From an uncultured Eubacteriales bacterium (GTDB taxonomy: Bacteria > Bacillota > Clostridia > Christensenellales > Aristaeellaceae): DNA of 64,000 nucleotides. The translations under genes and the position numbers were made by a program. This document shows positions 23,498 to 32,079 of this stretch, one piece after another; positions within the stretch are counted from its first letter, which is position 1, and each line of letters starts with the position of its first letter. The notes beneath the pieces were generated by a model. The model saw nothing but the letters and a program-made list of their open reading frames with translations, searched no databases and had not been told where the DNA came from. Location: NCBI GenBank assembly GCA_900315315.1, contig OMYT01000010.1, positions 1 through 64,000 on the forward strand. Direction: 5' to 3'.

Positions 23498-25111
23498 ATG
23501 AAGAAGCCCGGCGAAAGCGTTGTTTTCAAAAGCATTATAGGGATTATCATCCCAATGATCCTGCTGTCTGTGATCATCGGGATTCTGGGATACCGCAGTT
23601 TTACAGACGGTATGCTGAAACTGTATGAAGACGGGGCGGTTGAGATCGCGAATACCGCCAGGACGGAAATAAACGGCGACCGGACGGATGCCTACGCGCA
23701 GAGCGAAGGGACAACGGAAGAATACATGGACGTCTGGACGGAAATGGACCGCCTGTGCAACTCCTCCGGGGCGACGTTCATCTATGTGATCCGGCCGGAT
23801 CTGTCCGATTACGCGCATATCACGTTCCTCTTTTCCACGATCAACAAAGAGAGCAAATATACGAAGTATGACTTCGGATACGTCCGGGACACGACCAACG
23901 ACGAATATAAGGAAAAATACCGCAGGCTGTATGACGGGGAATCCGACTCGGAGATTGTGATCCGCGACCGCGGCTACATCGAGACGGATGCGCATATCAC
24001 GGCCATGGTGCCGGTGAAGGGAACGGACGGGCAGACGAAGGCCATCCTGTGCGTGCAGCGACAGATGGAGAACCTGACGAGGGTGCGCAACCGCTTTATC
24101 GGGTTTGTGCTCCTGGTGCTGGCGCTGCTGGTGATCATCATCATCGTCGCGCAGCATTTCTATCTGCGCAGGGTGCTGCTGCAGCCGCTGACAAAGATCA
24201 CGGACGAAGCGGTACGATTTGCGACAGAGGAAGTGCCCGCCGAAACAAAACTGACGGAGACCATCAAAAACAAGGATGAGATCGGAAAACTGGCCGGATC
24301 CATCGACCATATGGAGGAGCAGGTCACCAAATATATTGATGAACTGACGACGGCGACGGCGGAGAAAGAGCGCATCAGCACGGAACTGTCGCTGGCGACC
24401 CGCATCCAGGCGGATATGCTGCCGAGCGTGTTCCCGGCATTCCCGGACCGCTCTGAATTTGACATTTACGCGTCCATGAAGCCGGCGAAGGAAGTAGGCG
24501 GCGACTTCTACGACTTCTTCCTGATCGATCACGACCATCTGGCGCTGGTCATGGCGGACGTGAGCGGCAAGGGCGTTCCCGCGGCGCTGTTCATGATGGC
24601 CTCCAAGATCATGATCCAGAACATCGCGATGACCGGTGTGAGCCCGCGGGAAATCCTGGAGACGACGAACAACCGGATCTGCCAGAATAACCAGCAGGAG
24701 ATGTTCGTGACCGTCTGGCTCGGCATCCTGGACCTGCGGACCGGGGAACTGAAGGCGGCCAACGCGGGCCATGAATATCCGGTGGTGACCCGGGCCGAAG
24801 GGGAATTTGAGCTGGTAAAGGACAAGCACGGCTTCGTCATCGGCGGAATGGAAGGCGTCCGGTATAAAGAGTATGAACTCAAAATGGAACCCGGGGAGGA
24901 ACTGTTCCTGTACACGGACGGCGTGCCGGAAGCCACGAACGCACAGAATGAACTCTACGGCACCGAGCGGATGATGGAGGTCCTGAACAGCAACCGGGGC
25001 CTGGAGCCGGAGAAGGTGCTGGAGACGGTGAAAGCCGATGTGGACCGTTTCGTCGGGGACGCGCCGCAGTTTGACGACCTGACGATGCTGTGCGTACGGT
25101 ACAACGGGTGA
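23498..25111 (+). CDS. Membrane sensor PP2C-type phosphatase (SpoIIE/RsbU family)
   Basis: 537 residues; AAAGGAG 7 nt before the ATG. Span 1 at about 10-32, an extracellular sensor of the single-Cache type (about 33-205), span 2 at about 212-235, HAMP-like linker with helical NKDEIGKLAGSIDHMEEQV, then the SpoIIE phosphatase domain (about 300-535). Metal-binding motifs are intact: EVGGDFYDFF, MADVSGKGVPAALFM, NAGHEYP and DDLTM at the end. Enzymes of this family dephosphorylate anti-anti-sigma factors or related STAS proteins in partner-switching. No STAS or anti-sigma gene is adjacent. A paralogue with a different sensor is at 43066. Confidence 0.92.
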   Translation: MKKPGESVVFKSIIGIIIPMILLSVIIGILGYRSFTDGMLKLYEDGAVEIANTARTEINGDRTDAYAQSEGTTEEYMDVWTEMDRLCNSSGATFIYVIRPDLSDYAHITFLFSTINKESKYTKYDFGYVRDTTNDEYKEKYRRLYDGESDSEIVIRDRGYIETDAHITAMVPVKGTDGQTKAILCVQRQMENLTRVRNRFIGFVLLVLALLVIIIIVAQHFYLRRVLLQPLTKITDEAVRFATEEVPAETKLTETIKNKDEIGKLAGSIDHMEEQVTKYIDELTTATAEKERISTELSLATRIQADMLPSVFPAFPDRSEFDIYASMKPAKEVGGDFYDFFLIDHDHLALVMADVSGKGVPAALFMMASKIMIQNIAMTGVSPREILETTNNRICQNNQQEMFVTVWLGILDLRTGELKAANAGHEYPVVTRAEGEFELVKDKHGFVIGGMEGVRYKEYELKMEPGEELFLYTDGVPEATNAQNELYGTERMMEVLNSNRGLEPEKVLETVKADVDRFVGDAPQFDDLTMLCVRYNG

Positions 25112-25223
25112 GCAAAAAAGCAAAACGGGTACTGCCATCACGGTATCCGGCTGCGTATAAACCTATGAGACCGCTATGGCGGTTCAAAAATAAAAAACAC
25201 TCAGTGTAAAGGAGATTTCCAAG

Positions 25224-26024
25224 ATGAAAAAAGTGACTGCAATTCTGACGGCACTGGTACTGGCCCTGGGACTGGGATGCACGTTCGCAATGGCGGAGGA
25301 GGATTATAAGCCGTCCACGCCTGAGATGAAGGTTTATGAGAGCATCTGGGTGTCGAACGACGGAAATGCCCGGGTATGGATCGGCCGGCAGGACGACGGA
25401 TTCCAGATCGAGGCGATGCAGAGGAACGGAGACGGTACCGTTACTGCCTGGGAATACCTGTCCAATTTCGACGAAGAGTCAAACTCCCTCAAGGACGCCC
25501 GGGGCATCAAAGGTGACTATAAGATCGCGGACGGCAAGGCAGAGCTTATCGAAGGCACAAACGAAGACGATGCCGGGGCCAGCTTTACGGTCGATCAAAA
25601 CGGCGTTCTGATCTGGAAGGAAGCGAAGGAGGGCGGTTTCGATATCGGCCTGCTGAGGATCGGCAACTTTGCCGGCCGGTATGTCCATGACCGGGCCGCG
25701 CTTGATTTCGTATGGGATGTTCACGATAATGAATATAACATCCTGCTGACCTGGGGCGAGAGCGCTGACCAAACCTGGGATTATATACTGAAAGGCACTT
25801 ATATTCCCGAGACCGAAACCGTGAAGTTCCAGGGCCTGAAGCAGCTGCTGACATACAAGGAAGACGGGGAAATTGACACGACGGCCGAGATCGAACAGGG
25901 TGAAGTGAAAGGAAGCTGCTTCTTCAATGAAAACGGCGGTCTGGTATGGCAGGCATCCGATCTCGATGAAGGAGAGATTGTGTTTGAAAACGAACTCCTT
26001 CCGATCTGGGAGCTGGAAATGTGA
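25224..26024 (+). CDS. Secreted protein of unknown function
   Basis: 266 residues with AAAGGAG 11 nt before the ATG and signal peptide MKKVTAILTALVLALGLGC...AMA-EE. The Cys does not sit in a proper lipobox (Gly-Leu-Gly-Cys), so type I cleavage is more likely. The mature protein is acidic and beta-rich with repeated Trp-containing strands (WVSNDGNARVWIGRQDDG, LIWKEAKEGG, LVWQASDLDEG), suggesting a lipocalin-like or beta-sandwich repeat. No family recognised. Ends at the terminator at 26060. Confidence 0.75.
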   Translation: MKKVTAILTALVLALGLGCTFAMAEEDYKPSTPEMKVYESIWVSNDGNARVWIGRQDDGFQIEAMQRNGDGTVTAWEYLSNFDEESNSLKDARGIKGDYKIADGKAELIEGTNEDDAGASFTVDQNGVLIWKEAKEGGFDIGLLRIGNFAGRYVHDRAALDFVWDVHDNEYNILLTWGESADQTWDYILKGTYIPETETVKFQGLKQLLTYKEDGEIDTTAEIEQGEVKGSCFFNENGGLVWQASDLDEGEIVFENELLPIWELEM

Positions 26025-26059
26025 TCACCGGCTTTTCCGGAACAGAAAGACTTTTTTAT

Positions 26060-26087
26060 CAGGACAAGGGCAGAACCCCCTGTCCTG
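26060..26087 (+). terminator. Terminator of the secreted protein gene
   Basis: Stem CAGGACAxGGG/CCCCxTGTCCTG followed by TTTCCCTT, 36 bases after the stop codon. Confidence 0.7.
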
Positions 26088-26104
26088 TTTCCCTTCTGCG
26101 GGGG

Positions 26105-26169
26105 TTGTAAAAAGAAGCCGTTTGCGGTATGCTCATGCTGTTGTTAACCGAAACGGTATCCGCAAACGG
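26105..26169 (+). promoter_or_regulatory. Promoter with spaced 10-bp inverted repeat
   Basis: TTGTAA (26105-26110), 17-bp spacer, TATGCT (26128-26133). Perfect arms CCGTTTGCGG (26118-26127) and CCGCAAACGG (26160-26169) are 32 bp apart: the first fills the promoter spacer, the second lies in the leader. This is the arrangement of a two-site operator, though an mRNA stem is impossible for the first arm because it precedes the transcript start. Confidence 0.55.
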
Positions 26170-26189
26170 AAAAGAGAGGAAGAACCAAA

Positions 26190-26729
26190 GTGAACGAAAC
26201 AACGAATGAATTAATCAAAAGACTTCATCGCGCCAAACTGGTGCCGGCTGTTATCAGTATTGCCTTCGGCATTGCACTGATCATCGCCCGGCAGTCCGCC
26301 ATGGAAGTGATTGTGAAGATCGCGGCCGCTATGCTGATCGCCTGCGGCGTCGGCTGCGTGCTGGTCTATCTGTTCGGGCCGGTCAAAGACTCCTCGCAGT
26401 TTGTCGTCGGCGGCTTTGCCGCATTGATCGGCTTCCTGGCCTGGTTCAACTCCGGCTTTGTCGTGGGTCTGTTCCCAATTATCACAGGCATCGTCCTGCT
26501 GATGAACGGTCTGAGCAACCTGGCCACGCTCAGCGCACCCGGATTCTATCCCAACAGGGGACTGATTGTGGTTTTCTCGGTGCTGATGATCGCGGCCGGC
26601 ATACTGATCCTGATCCATCCCGCCGCGATTGAAGGCGCGCTGATGGTCGTCATCGGCATCAGCTATCTGGTCAGCGGCATCTTTGACCTGATTCTCCTGT
26701 ACCAGGCGAAGAACATACTGATGAGCTGA
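26190..26729 (+). CDS. DUF308/HdeD-type membrane protein
   Basis: 179 residues with six hydrophobic spans arranged as three pairs, the HdeD/DUF308 pattern (GIALII, GVGCVLVYL, GFLAWFNSGFVVGLFPIITGIVLLMNGLSNL, ILILIHP). Family members are associated with stress protection in the inner membrane; direct function is unknown. First gene of a compact three-gene operon behind the inverted-repeat promoter. Confidence 0.8.
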   Translation: MNETTNELIKRLHRAKLVPAVISIAFGIALIIARQSAMEVIVKIAAAMLIACGVGCVLVYLFGPVKDSSQFVVGGFAALIGFLAWFNSGFVVGLFPIITGIVLLMNGLSNLATLSAPGFYPNRGLIVVFSVLMIAAGILILIHPAAIEGALMVVIGISYLVSGIFDLILLYQAKNILMS

Positions 26730-26731
26730 CG

Positions 26732-27253
26732 ATGAAAAGAATACGCAGAAACATCTCCCCGCTGATCCTTTCCGGAGTCGGAATCTGGATGCTGGTGAAC
26801 CAGAATGCTTCCATGCTGATTCTGGGGATCGCGATTGCCGCCCTGAGCGGAATCGGTATTGTGCTGGCAGCAACGGACAAAGAAACCTCCAAGACCGGCA
26901 AAGGCGTGCATATCGGACTGAACGGTATTTTTGCAGCGGCCGGCGCCCTGCTGGCGATCAGCCCCGGAATACTGCAAAAGTACCTGAAATATCTCATGGG
27001 AGGTTTCGCGATCATCTACAGCCTGCTGGTCCTGAGGCGGATGATTAAAAACAAATACCAGAAAGGCTTCATTATCGCGGAGTGTGTTCCGGTGCTTCTG
27101 GGCGCCGCATTGATGCTGGTGCCCATGGGTGAAGAAATCTGTGCGCCCGCCGCCGGCGGCGTACTGGCGGCTACCGGTATCATTACGCTGATCGGGAACC
27201 TGTTCGGGAAAAAGAAGGAAGACGAAAAGAGGATGGCTCATGAAAACGGATAA
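26732..27253 (+). CDS. Second small DUF308-like membrane protein
   Basis: 173 residues, two bases after the previous stop, so translation is probably coupled. Four to six hydrophobic spans with the same rhythm as its neighbour (GVGIWMLVNQNASMLILGIAIAALSG, GGVLAATGIITLIGNLFGKK) and a basic cytoplasmic end KKKEDEKRMAHENG. Probably a diverged paralogue. Overlaps the next gene by 14 bases. Confidence 0.75.
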   Translation: MKRIRRNISPLILSGVGIWMLVNQNASMLILGIAIAALSGIGIVLAATDKETSKTGKGVHIGLNGIFAAAGALLAISPGILQKYLKYLMGGFAIIYSLLVLRRMIKNKYQKGFIIAECVPVLLGAALMLVPMGEEICAPAAGGVLAATGIITLIGNLFGKKKEDEKRMAHENG

Positions 27254-27818
27254 ACTATGGGTGAACGGCAGCATCCGCCGGACCAGTGAAGTGAATGAGA
27301 TTCTGAGCGACTTTGCGCACAAGGCAGGTATCATCGGGAAGAACTTTCAGCACATGATTCTGCTGACAGAGGAAACTCTGGGCATGGCGAACCAGATGCT
27401 GAAGGATTTCGCCGGAGAAATCTGGCTGGAGACGACGCCCGGGGGCTATGATATCATCCTGGAAGCGGATGTAAGCGAATGTTCTTCGGACATGCCGAAC
27501 AAGACGGAAGGATTTATGGCGAAGATCGCGGAAATGCTGAACTGCTCCTATATGTTTGAGAACATTTCGGAGATGCCGGAGAACCTGGTTTCTGCGCTTC
27601 CGGATTATCTGAGCTACGGAATCCGGGAATCCGAAAATGCGCCGGTATGGGCCGGAAAATGGTCCCTGTCCGCTTACCGGGACCATCTGCGCGGTAATTC
27701 CGCTTCAGAAGTAAACCTGGATGAGCTGGAGAAGTCCATTGTTGCCCGCCTGGCAAATGAGGTGACGATCGGCATCCATGGCCACAGGATCCGGCTGGTG
27801 ATCAGCAGAAATGTTTAA
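27240..27818 (+). CDS. Soluble protein, possible degenerate HATPase (anti-sigma-like) domain
   Basis: 192 residues, overlapping the preceding gene by 14 bases. The segment FQHMILLTEETLGMANQMLKDF (about 35-56) resembles the N-box helix of RsbW-type kinases, and the C-terminal IGIHGHRIRLVISR could be the closing strand, but the glycine-rich ATP lid is not evident, so nucleotide binding is doubtful. Linked with two membrane proteins, it may be a cytoplasmic partner that reports on envelope state. This is inference; I would list it as unknown with a weak similarity. Confidence 0.7.
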   Translation: MKTDKLWVNGSIRRTSEVNEILSDFAHKAGIIGKNFQHMILLTEETLGMANQMLKDFAGEIWLETTPGGYDIILEADVSECSSDMPNKTEGFMAKIAEMLNCSYMFENISEMPENLVSALPDYLSYGIRESENAPVWAGKWSLSAYRDHLRGNSASEVNLDELEKSIVARLANEVTIGIHGHRIRLVISRNV

Positions 27819-27922
27819 TGCGGGCTAAAGACCCGTTCCTGCCGGCCTGTCCCTCTCCGGCCCATCAGCCATCGGTTTCAAAGTCCGGCGGGGGATTCCC
27901 GGTTCGTTTTCCGTTGGTCCGG

Positions 27923-27950
27923 AAGACTTTCCGCATGGAGAGTCTTTTTT
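27923..27950 (+). terminator. Terminator of the DUF308 operon
   Basis: Arms AAGACTTTCC (27923-27932) and GGAGAGTCTT (27937-27946), one wobble pair, 4-nt loop, followed by TTTT. Confidence 0.82.
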
Positions 27951-28091
27951 GTATGCTTCCGCTTTCTGGAAGAAGTGCCGATCTATATGGCCATGCCGGA
28001 TGCTGCAGACCGTTTCAACAGCCATGCTGAAGAGCGGGAACTTTGAGTCATAAGAGCTTATCTGAGTATTATCAGAGGCCTATGACATTCA

Positions 28092-28130
28092 AGGAGACAG
28101 AGAACCGTCCCTTGTCTCCTGTGTCTCCTG
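28092..28130 (+). repeat. GAGACAG...CTGTCTC repeat element
   Basis: Perfect 8-bp arms AGGAGACA (28092-28099) and TGTCTCCT (28113-28120) around GAGAACCGTCCCT, with a further GTGTCTCCTG repeated on the right. A related perfect stem occurs at 28731-28756. The two flank the XRE regulator gene. Confidence 0.6.
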
Positions 28131-28195
28131 TATTTAAGGATGGTTTTTTAATCTGACATATGGTAATATATAAATCCAAAATAAAGAAAAGGAAC

Positions 28196-28441
28196 ATGTG
28201 CGAAATGTATCTGAAACGATTAAAAGAGCTCCGTGAGGAACGCGGCCTGACATGTAAACAGGTGGGTGAAGTTCTCGGTAAAGACGGGAAAAAGTACAGG
28301 AAGATCGAGAACGGAAAAAAGAACCTGAAAATCAGCGAACTGATAAAATTGTGCGATTATTATGATGTTACGCCGGACTATCTGCTGGAACGTGATTCGA
28401 CTGTTAAGAGCGAAACAGCGGAAAATGAGGAACCGGGCTGA
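28196..28441 (+). CDS. Small XRE-family transcriptional regulator
   Basis: 81 residues from ATG 28196, which has AAAAGG directly upstream; a longer frame to 28160 has no ribosome site. A single helix-turn-helix fills residues 4-60 (LKRLKELREERGLTCKQVGEVLGKDGKKYRKIENGKKNLKISELIKLCDYYDVTPDYLLE), with a short charged tail. Free-standing, without an obvious target or toxin partner. Base composition is lower in GC than the neighbours, which together with the flanking repeats hints at acquisition. Confidence 0.85.
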   Translation: MCEMYLKRLKELREERGLTCKQVGEVLGKDGKKYRKIENGKKNLKISELIKLCDYYDVTPDYLLERDSTVKSETAENEEPG

Positions 28442-28835
28442 TGATGATCCGGAAATCGTTGCAAAAAAGATAAATTGGCCGTAAACATCGACAGCACCCC
28501 GAAAACAGAAGAATAAAACCCTGTATATGCCGGGAAACGCCAGAAAGTTCCGGAAGGGCGCCGAAAGTCCGGGAAGCCCTCTCGTTGACGCTTACGATCG
28601 AGCGGGCAAAATCGGAAATAAAGATCGATGTGCGGCCGTAAGCAGCAGGCGATTGCCGGGCCCTCAAATAACATCAGATGTGTAAAAAACCGATTCGATC
28701 CGGTAAAACCGTTACAGGGGACCGGAAGAGACAGGAGACAGAAAACTGTCTCCTGTTTTGTATAAGCTTAAAATGGCCGTAAGCTGACATTCATAAACAG
28801 CCATCTGCCGGATTGGTGACGAAAGTCATGGCTGC
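28442..28835. other. Intergenic stretch without a gene
   Basis: No supported gene on either strand. The only structure seen is the perfect 11-bp stem at 28731-28756. Confidence 0.5.
28731..28760 (+). terminator. Perfect hairpin with T-run
   Basis: Arms ACAGGAGACAG (28731-28741) and CTGTCTCCTGT (28746-28756), AAAA loop, followed by TTTGTATAAG. It may terminate the XRE gene, though 290 bases away, and shares sequence with the repeat at 28092. Confidence 0.65.
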
Positions 28836-29086
28836 TTAACGGACGTAGTACCTGGTCAGGAAGTAGGTTCTGTCCCAGTCAACAATATTCAGGTCGGATT
28901 CTTTCTCCGGATGGATGTCGAACTCATCGAAGACCATCACGTTCTTGTCCTCGGGGTCGTAGAGCGGCCACACCTTGGCCTTGCCGTCTTGTGGGCTGCT
29001 TCAGCAAAAACGGTGGTATAACCGGCTGTTGTGAGCAGCAACACCATGGTCACCGCCAAAAATCTCTGAATAAACCTGTGTTTCAT
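28836..29086 (-). pseudogene. Carboxylesterase gene reduced to its two ends
   Basis: ATG 29086 with GGGAGG upstream opens a signal peptide (MKHRFIQRFLAVTMVLLLTT...FAEA). After about 30 codons the frame shifts into a segment whose other frame, ending with TAA at 28836, encodes SPQDGKAKVWPLYD...VMVFDEF...DWDRTYFLTRYYVR. This matches the C-terminus of the intact carboxylesterase at 30327 (SPDGKAHEWPMYD...VMVFDEF...DWERTYFLTKYYCI). The core of about 480 codons, including the catalytic Ser, is missing. So a secreted paralogue was lost by internal deletion and only the signal peptide and about 55 terminal codons remain, out of frame. Confidence 0.88.
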
Positions 29087-29431
29087 AAATTTTTCCTCCC
29101 CCCAAAAAAGTGATGAATTATTGAAATGAAACCATTGCAATTCATCAATACGGGCAAAACCTGTATGAATACTGATCCATATGGAATACAGCAAAAAAAC
29201 CGGTTCAAAAACGATGAAATTTCCGTGAATTATTCCGAACAGGAGGCAAAGGACAAATGCTTAAGAGACAAATATACTGTTGGAAAGAAGATTGAAAAAG
29301 GTCGCTTGTCGGGAGACCGTTTAGAGGATGGGCCATGTAAAGGGGGGTGCAAAGTATTCATTTTTTTTGCATGAAAAAGGGCAGCTGCCTGTCGCGGGCA
29401 GCTGCCTGAGGAAGTGAAGGGGCTTCCTCTG
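29087..29431. other. Intergenic stretch without a supported gene
   Basis: AT-richer than its surroundings. An 82-codon plus-strand frame at 29126 has no ribosome site and no recognisable features. The right end carries the minus-strand terminator at 29374-29406. Confidence 0.5.
29374..29406 (-). terminator. Terminator of the small secreted protein gene
   Basis: Arms GGCAGCTGCC (29397-29406 and 29380-29389) with a 7-nt loop, then TTTTT on the minus strand. About 25 bases after the stop codon. Confidence 0.9.
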
Positions 29432-29974
29432 TCAGTTATTGATATATGCGGCGGTCGGATCCAGGATGGTCACGTCCATGTCTCCCTCATGGTCCTGCTC
29501 CAGCACGACGATCAGGTCATCACGCACGATCATTTCCTTGCAGTCCTTCAGATCGCCGTCGTCGTCGATCACGTACCGGGCGCTGCCGATGTTCGCGGCG
29601 TCAAAGGGAACCGCGTCGCCGTAGGTCTTTACCAGAATATCCTTGATGGCTTCATAGTTGGTGCCCTCTTCCAGATCGTAGTGGATAGCAACGAGGCTGT
29701 TGCCGACGAAGCAGAACTTCATGTCTCCGTTAATGCCGTCGCCGCCGTTGACATGATCATATTCCAGTTCCCAGAACTCCACGGCGCCGCGGGTCCGCTC
29801 CCTGTCAATTTCCGGATTTGGCAGGTTCATCAGCTGCATCACCTGGTCCATATCCATATTGAACTGGACGCCGGCTGTAAAGGTTGGCGCGGCGGATTCC
29901 TCCGCCAGGGCGGCGCCTGCCGCGACGGTTACCATCAGGGTCAGAGCCAGTAAGGTTGCAAGTACTTTCTTCAT
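29432..29974 (-). CDS. Small secreted protein of unknown function
   Basis: 180 residues; GAGGAGG 9 nt before the ATG. Signal peptide MKKVLATLLALTLMVTVAAGAALA-EE. The mature, acidic protein contains FNMDMDQVMQLMNLPNP near its start, which looks like the helical start of a BLIP/SmpA-OmlA-type fold (repeat of about 70 residues; second half NYEAIKDILVKTYGDAVPFD), and many Asp/Glu. BLIP-like domains bind other proteins, but the assignment is tentative. Monocistronic. Confidence 0.75.
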   Translation of the reverse strand: MKKVLATLLALTLMVTVAAGAALAEESAAPTFTAGVQFNMDMDQVMQLMNLPNPEIDRERTRGAVEFWELEYDHVNGGDGINGDMKFCFVGNSLVAIHYDLEEGTNYEAIKDILVKTYGDAVPFDAANIGSARYVIDDDGDLKDCKEMIVRDDLIVVLEQDHEGDMDVTILDPTAAYINN

Positions 29975-30326
29975 CGTTGTGTCCTCCTCTTTTTTTATAA
30001 CATCGTTTTCTTATACTTATTTGCGCCGGTCTGCCCAGCGGCCCGACATCTGTTTATACGCTAATCGTTTGCATGGTGGCAGCATGGCCATCACTTTTTT
30101 TTATCCACAGGACGAAGTTTTTCTTTTTGTTCACGCTGTACAGGAAAGGACAGGCAATGATGCCTGAAACGGTTGAAAAATAAGGGATTGAGCCATGACC
30201 GACGGAGGTGCAATCCACAGATCAGAAGGACAGATCTGAGTGAGACTTCCTTTGGGCTGCAGATGCTTTCGCTCCTGAACCTCTACAGCCTCACCCGGTA
30301 TGTGCCGTGATGGTGTGACAGTGCGG
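29975..30326. other. Intergenic stretch without a supported gene
   Basis: Contains the leader of the gene at 29974 (minus) and, at about 30216-30237, a small stem CAGATC/GATCTG. No gene-like frame with a ribosome site is seen. Confidence 0.45.
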
Positions 30327-31928
30327 TCATATGCAATAATATTTCGTTAAGAAGTATGTCCTCTCCCAGTCAAGGATCTTCATCCCGGCTTCCTTCTCTG
30401 AATGTATATTGAACTCATCGAAGACCATCACATACCTGTCCTTCGTGTCATACATCGGCCACTCATGTGCCTTGCCGTCAGGGGACTTCTCCGCGCTGAG
30501 TGACGGGTTACCGGTCTTTGCAAACTGAACCCACATCTTGCGCAGGATCTTGCAGAATGTTTCATCAAGCGCCCTTCCGGTGACAAGAGTTTCCTCCGGA
30601 TGATTGAATACGACCGAAAGCTCCAGACCGTGTCCGCAGCGAATCAAAGGCGTGCCGGACTCCGGCGTGAAGAAATAGGTGTAGTTTCTTCCGCCCCCCA
30701 TGGTCTGGTTCTCCGACATGCGAAACAGCGGCGCGATAAACACGATCTGATCAAACAAACGGCTTTCGCAGGTGTACTCAGGGCTTGTATCCTTCAAGTC
30801 CCTGCAGTAACTCTCCACCAGCGCTTTCTCATCCGCCGTCAGCTGTGTCATTTTTTTCGCCTTACGGCTGTCGGCGAACATATTGTAGGCGTCCAGCCCA
30901 AAGCCCCACACGAAATAACCCATTTCATCCTTGTTGCAGCCCTGGAGGAAGTCCACATTCTTCGCGGCCCCGTCCTTATAAGCCGCATAGGGATCCAGGG
31001 GCACAATCCTTCCGTCCCGTGCCGCCCAGACGCGCAGGTTGAGTGCGATTCCTGATTCATATAAGAGCTTTTCCACATCAACCTTTTGCAGATCGGCAAC
31101 TGTTTTGCAGCCGAGGCGTTCCATCACTTCATTTGTGCAGGCAATGGCTTCTTCCTCAGACCGCGTGAAAACGGGAGAACCGCTCTCGGCAATGACACGC
31201 CGGAAATATTTCTGAGCACCATCGATCAGCGGAAGCAGGGTCACGCTTCCCCCACCGGCGGATTCACCAAAGATCGTCACATTGTCGGGATCGCCGCCAA
31301 AGGCAGCGATATTCTCATGTACCCACTTTAAGGCCATTACCTGATCCAGGAGCCCCAGATTCTGGGCATCCGGATAGTCTCCTCCGTCCGGAAGATGGGA
31401 CAAATGGAAGAATCCAAAGACACCCAGGCGATACTCGACGGAAACGAGGATAACATCCGGATTCTCCTGAACGAAATTTGTGCCCTCCTCCCGCGGTTCA
31501 GCCGTCGCACCGATCTCAAAAGCGCCGCCGTGGATCCATACCATGACCGGTTTTTTCTTCCCGCTGTCTGCCGCCGCCCAAATATTCAGATACAGGCATT
31601 CTTCACTCTGCGGGTAAAACGATCCCACCTGACCCGCGCTTTCCCCCTGGCGGGGCGCTTTTCCAATGTAATACGCCTCGTAAACGTCGTCATCCGGCAC
31701 ACAGTCAACCGGTGCTTTCCAGCGCAGCCCGCCAACCGGCTGCTTCCCGACAAAAGGGATGCCCTTGTAAGCGATGACATCTCCAGACTTCTTACCGACA
31801 AAGGTGCCGTTCTTGCACTTCACCGCAAGCGACTTGTCGTAATTGCCGTCGGCGATCTTTTTGTTTTCCCCGTACAGTGCTTTCATTCTCTTTCTTGCTT
31901 CTTCCATGTTTAAGTCTGCGATACTCAT
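30327..31928 (-). CDS. Type-B carboxylesterase
   Basis: 533 residues from ATG 31928 (AAAGGA upstream), no signal peptide, so cytoplasmic. Alpha/beta hydrolase with the type-B signature: oxyanion-loop VMVWIHGGAFEIG, GNV-like [21 protein letters not shown] with nucleophile Ser in GESAG, and the catalytic His in CGHGLELSVVF near residue 440. Hydrolyses esters, perhaps of plant or host aromatic compounds; substrate not deducible. The first 45 residues (SIADLNMEEARKRMKALYGENKKIADGNYDK) are an extra helical segment before the usual start of the fold. A deleted secreted relative lies at 28836. Confidence 0.92.
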   Translation of the reverse strand: MSIADLNMEEARKRMKALYGENKKIADGNYDKSLAVKCKNGTFVGKKSGDVIAYKGIPFVGKQPVGGLRWKAPVDCVPDDDVYEAYYIGKAPRQGESAGQVGSFYPQSEECLYLNIWAAADSGKKKPVMVWIHGGAFEIGATAEPREEGTNFVQENPDVILVSVEYRLGVFGFFHLSHLPDGGDYPDAQNLGLLDQVMALKWVHENIAAFGGDPDNVTIFGESAGGGSVTLLPLIDGAQKYFRRVIAESGSPVFTRSEEEAIACTNEVMERLGCKTVADLQKVDVEKLLYESGIALNLRVWAARDGRIVPLDPYAAYKDGAAKNVDFLQGCNKDEMGYFVWGFGLDAYNMFADSRKAKKMTQLTADEKALVESYCRDLKDTSPEYTCESRLFDQIVFIAPLFRMSENQTMGGGRNYTYFFTPESGTPLIRCGHGLELSVVFNHPEETLVTGRALDETFCKILRKMWVQFAKTGNPSLSAEKSPDGKAHEWPMYDTKDRYVMVFDEFNIHSEKEAGMKILDWERTYFLTKYYCI

Positions 31929-32079
31929 TTTGCTTTTTCCTTTCTTTGTTTTTTTTCTGAAAACTGTTTTATCCATGAACCTGAATTGTTCAGGAGTATT
32001 CACCAGGACCCAGAACGCTGCCCAAATTACTGACAGGACATCATAAACGCCCGAAACCGTGTATGTGACGGTGTGACGT

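Larger units (their letters stand above)
27819..28195. other. Intergenic stretch with terminator and repeat
   Basis: Holds the terminator at 27923, then a repeat at 28092-28130 and an AT-rich promoter-like stretch (about 28140-28185, TAATATATAAAT) before the XRE gene. Open frames on both strands here lack ribosome sites and look like chance. Confidence 0.5.

Noticed and set aside
28937-29086. Short secreted peptide gene
   Set aside because: The signal peptide is real, but the following residues are out-of-frame carboxylesterase DNA, so it is part of a deletion remnant, not a peptide gene.
29126-29374. 82-codon plus-strand open frame
   Set aside because: No ribosome site, no hydrophobic or motif features, and it runs into a minus-strand terminator region.
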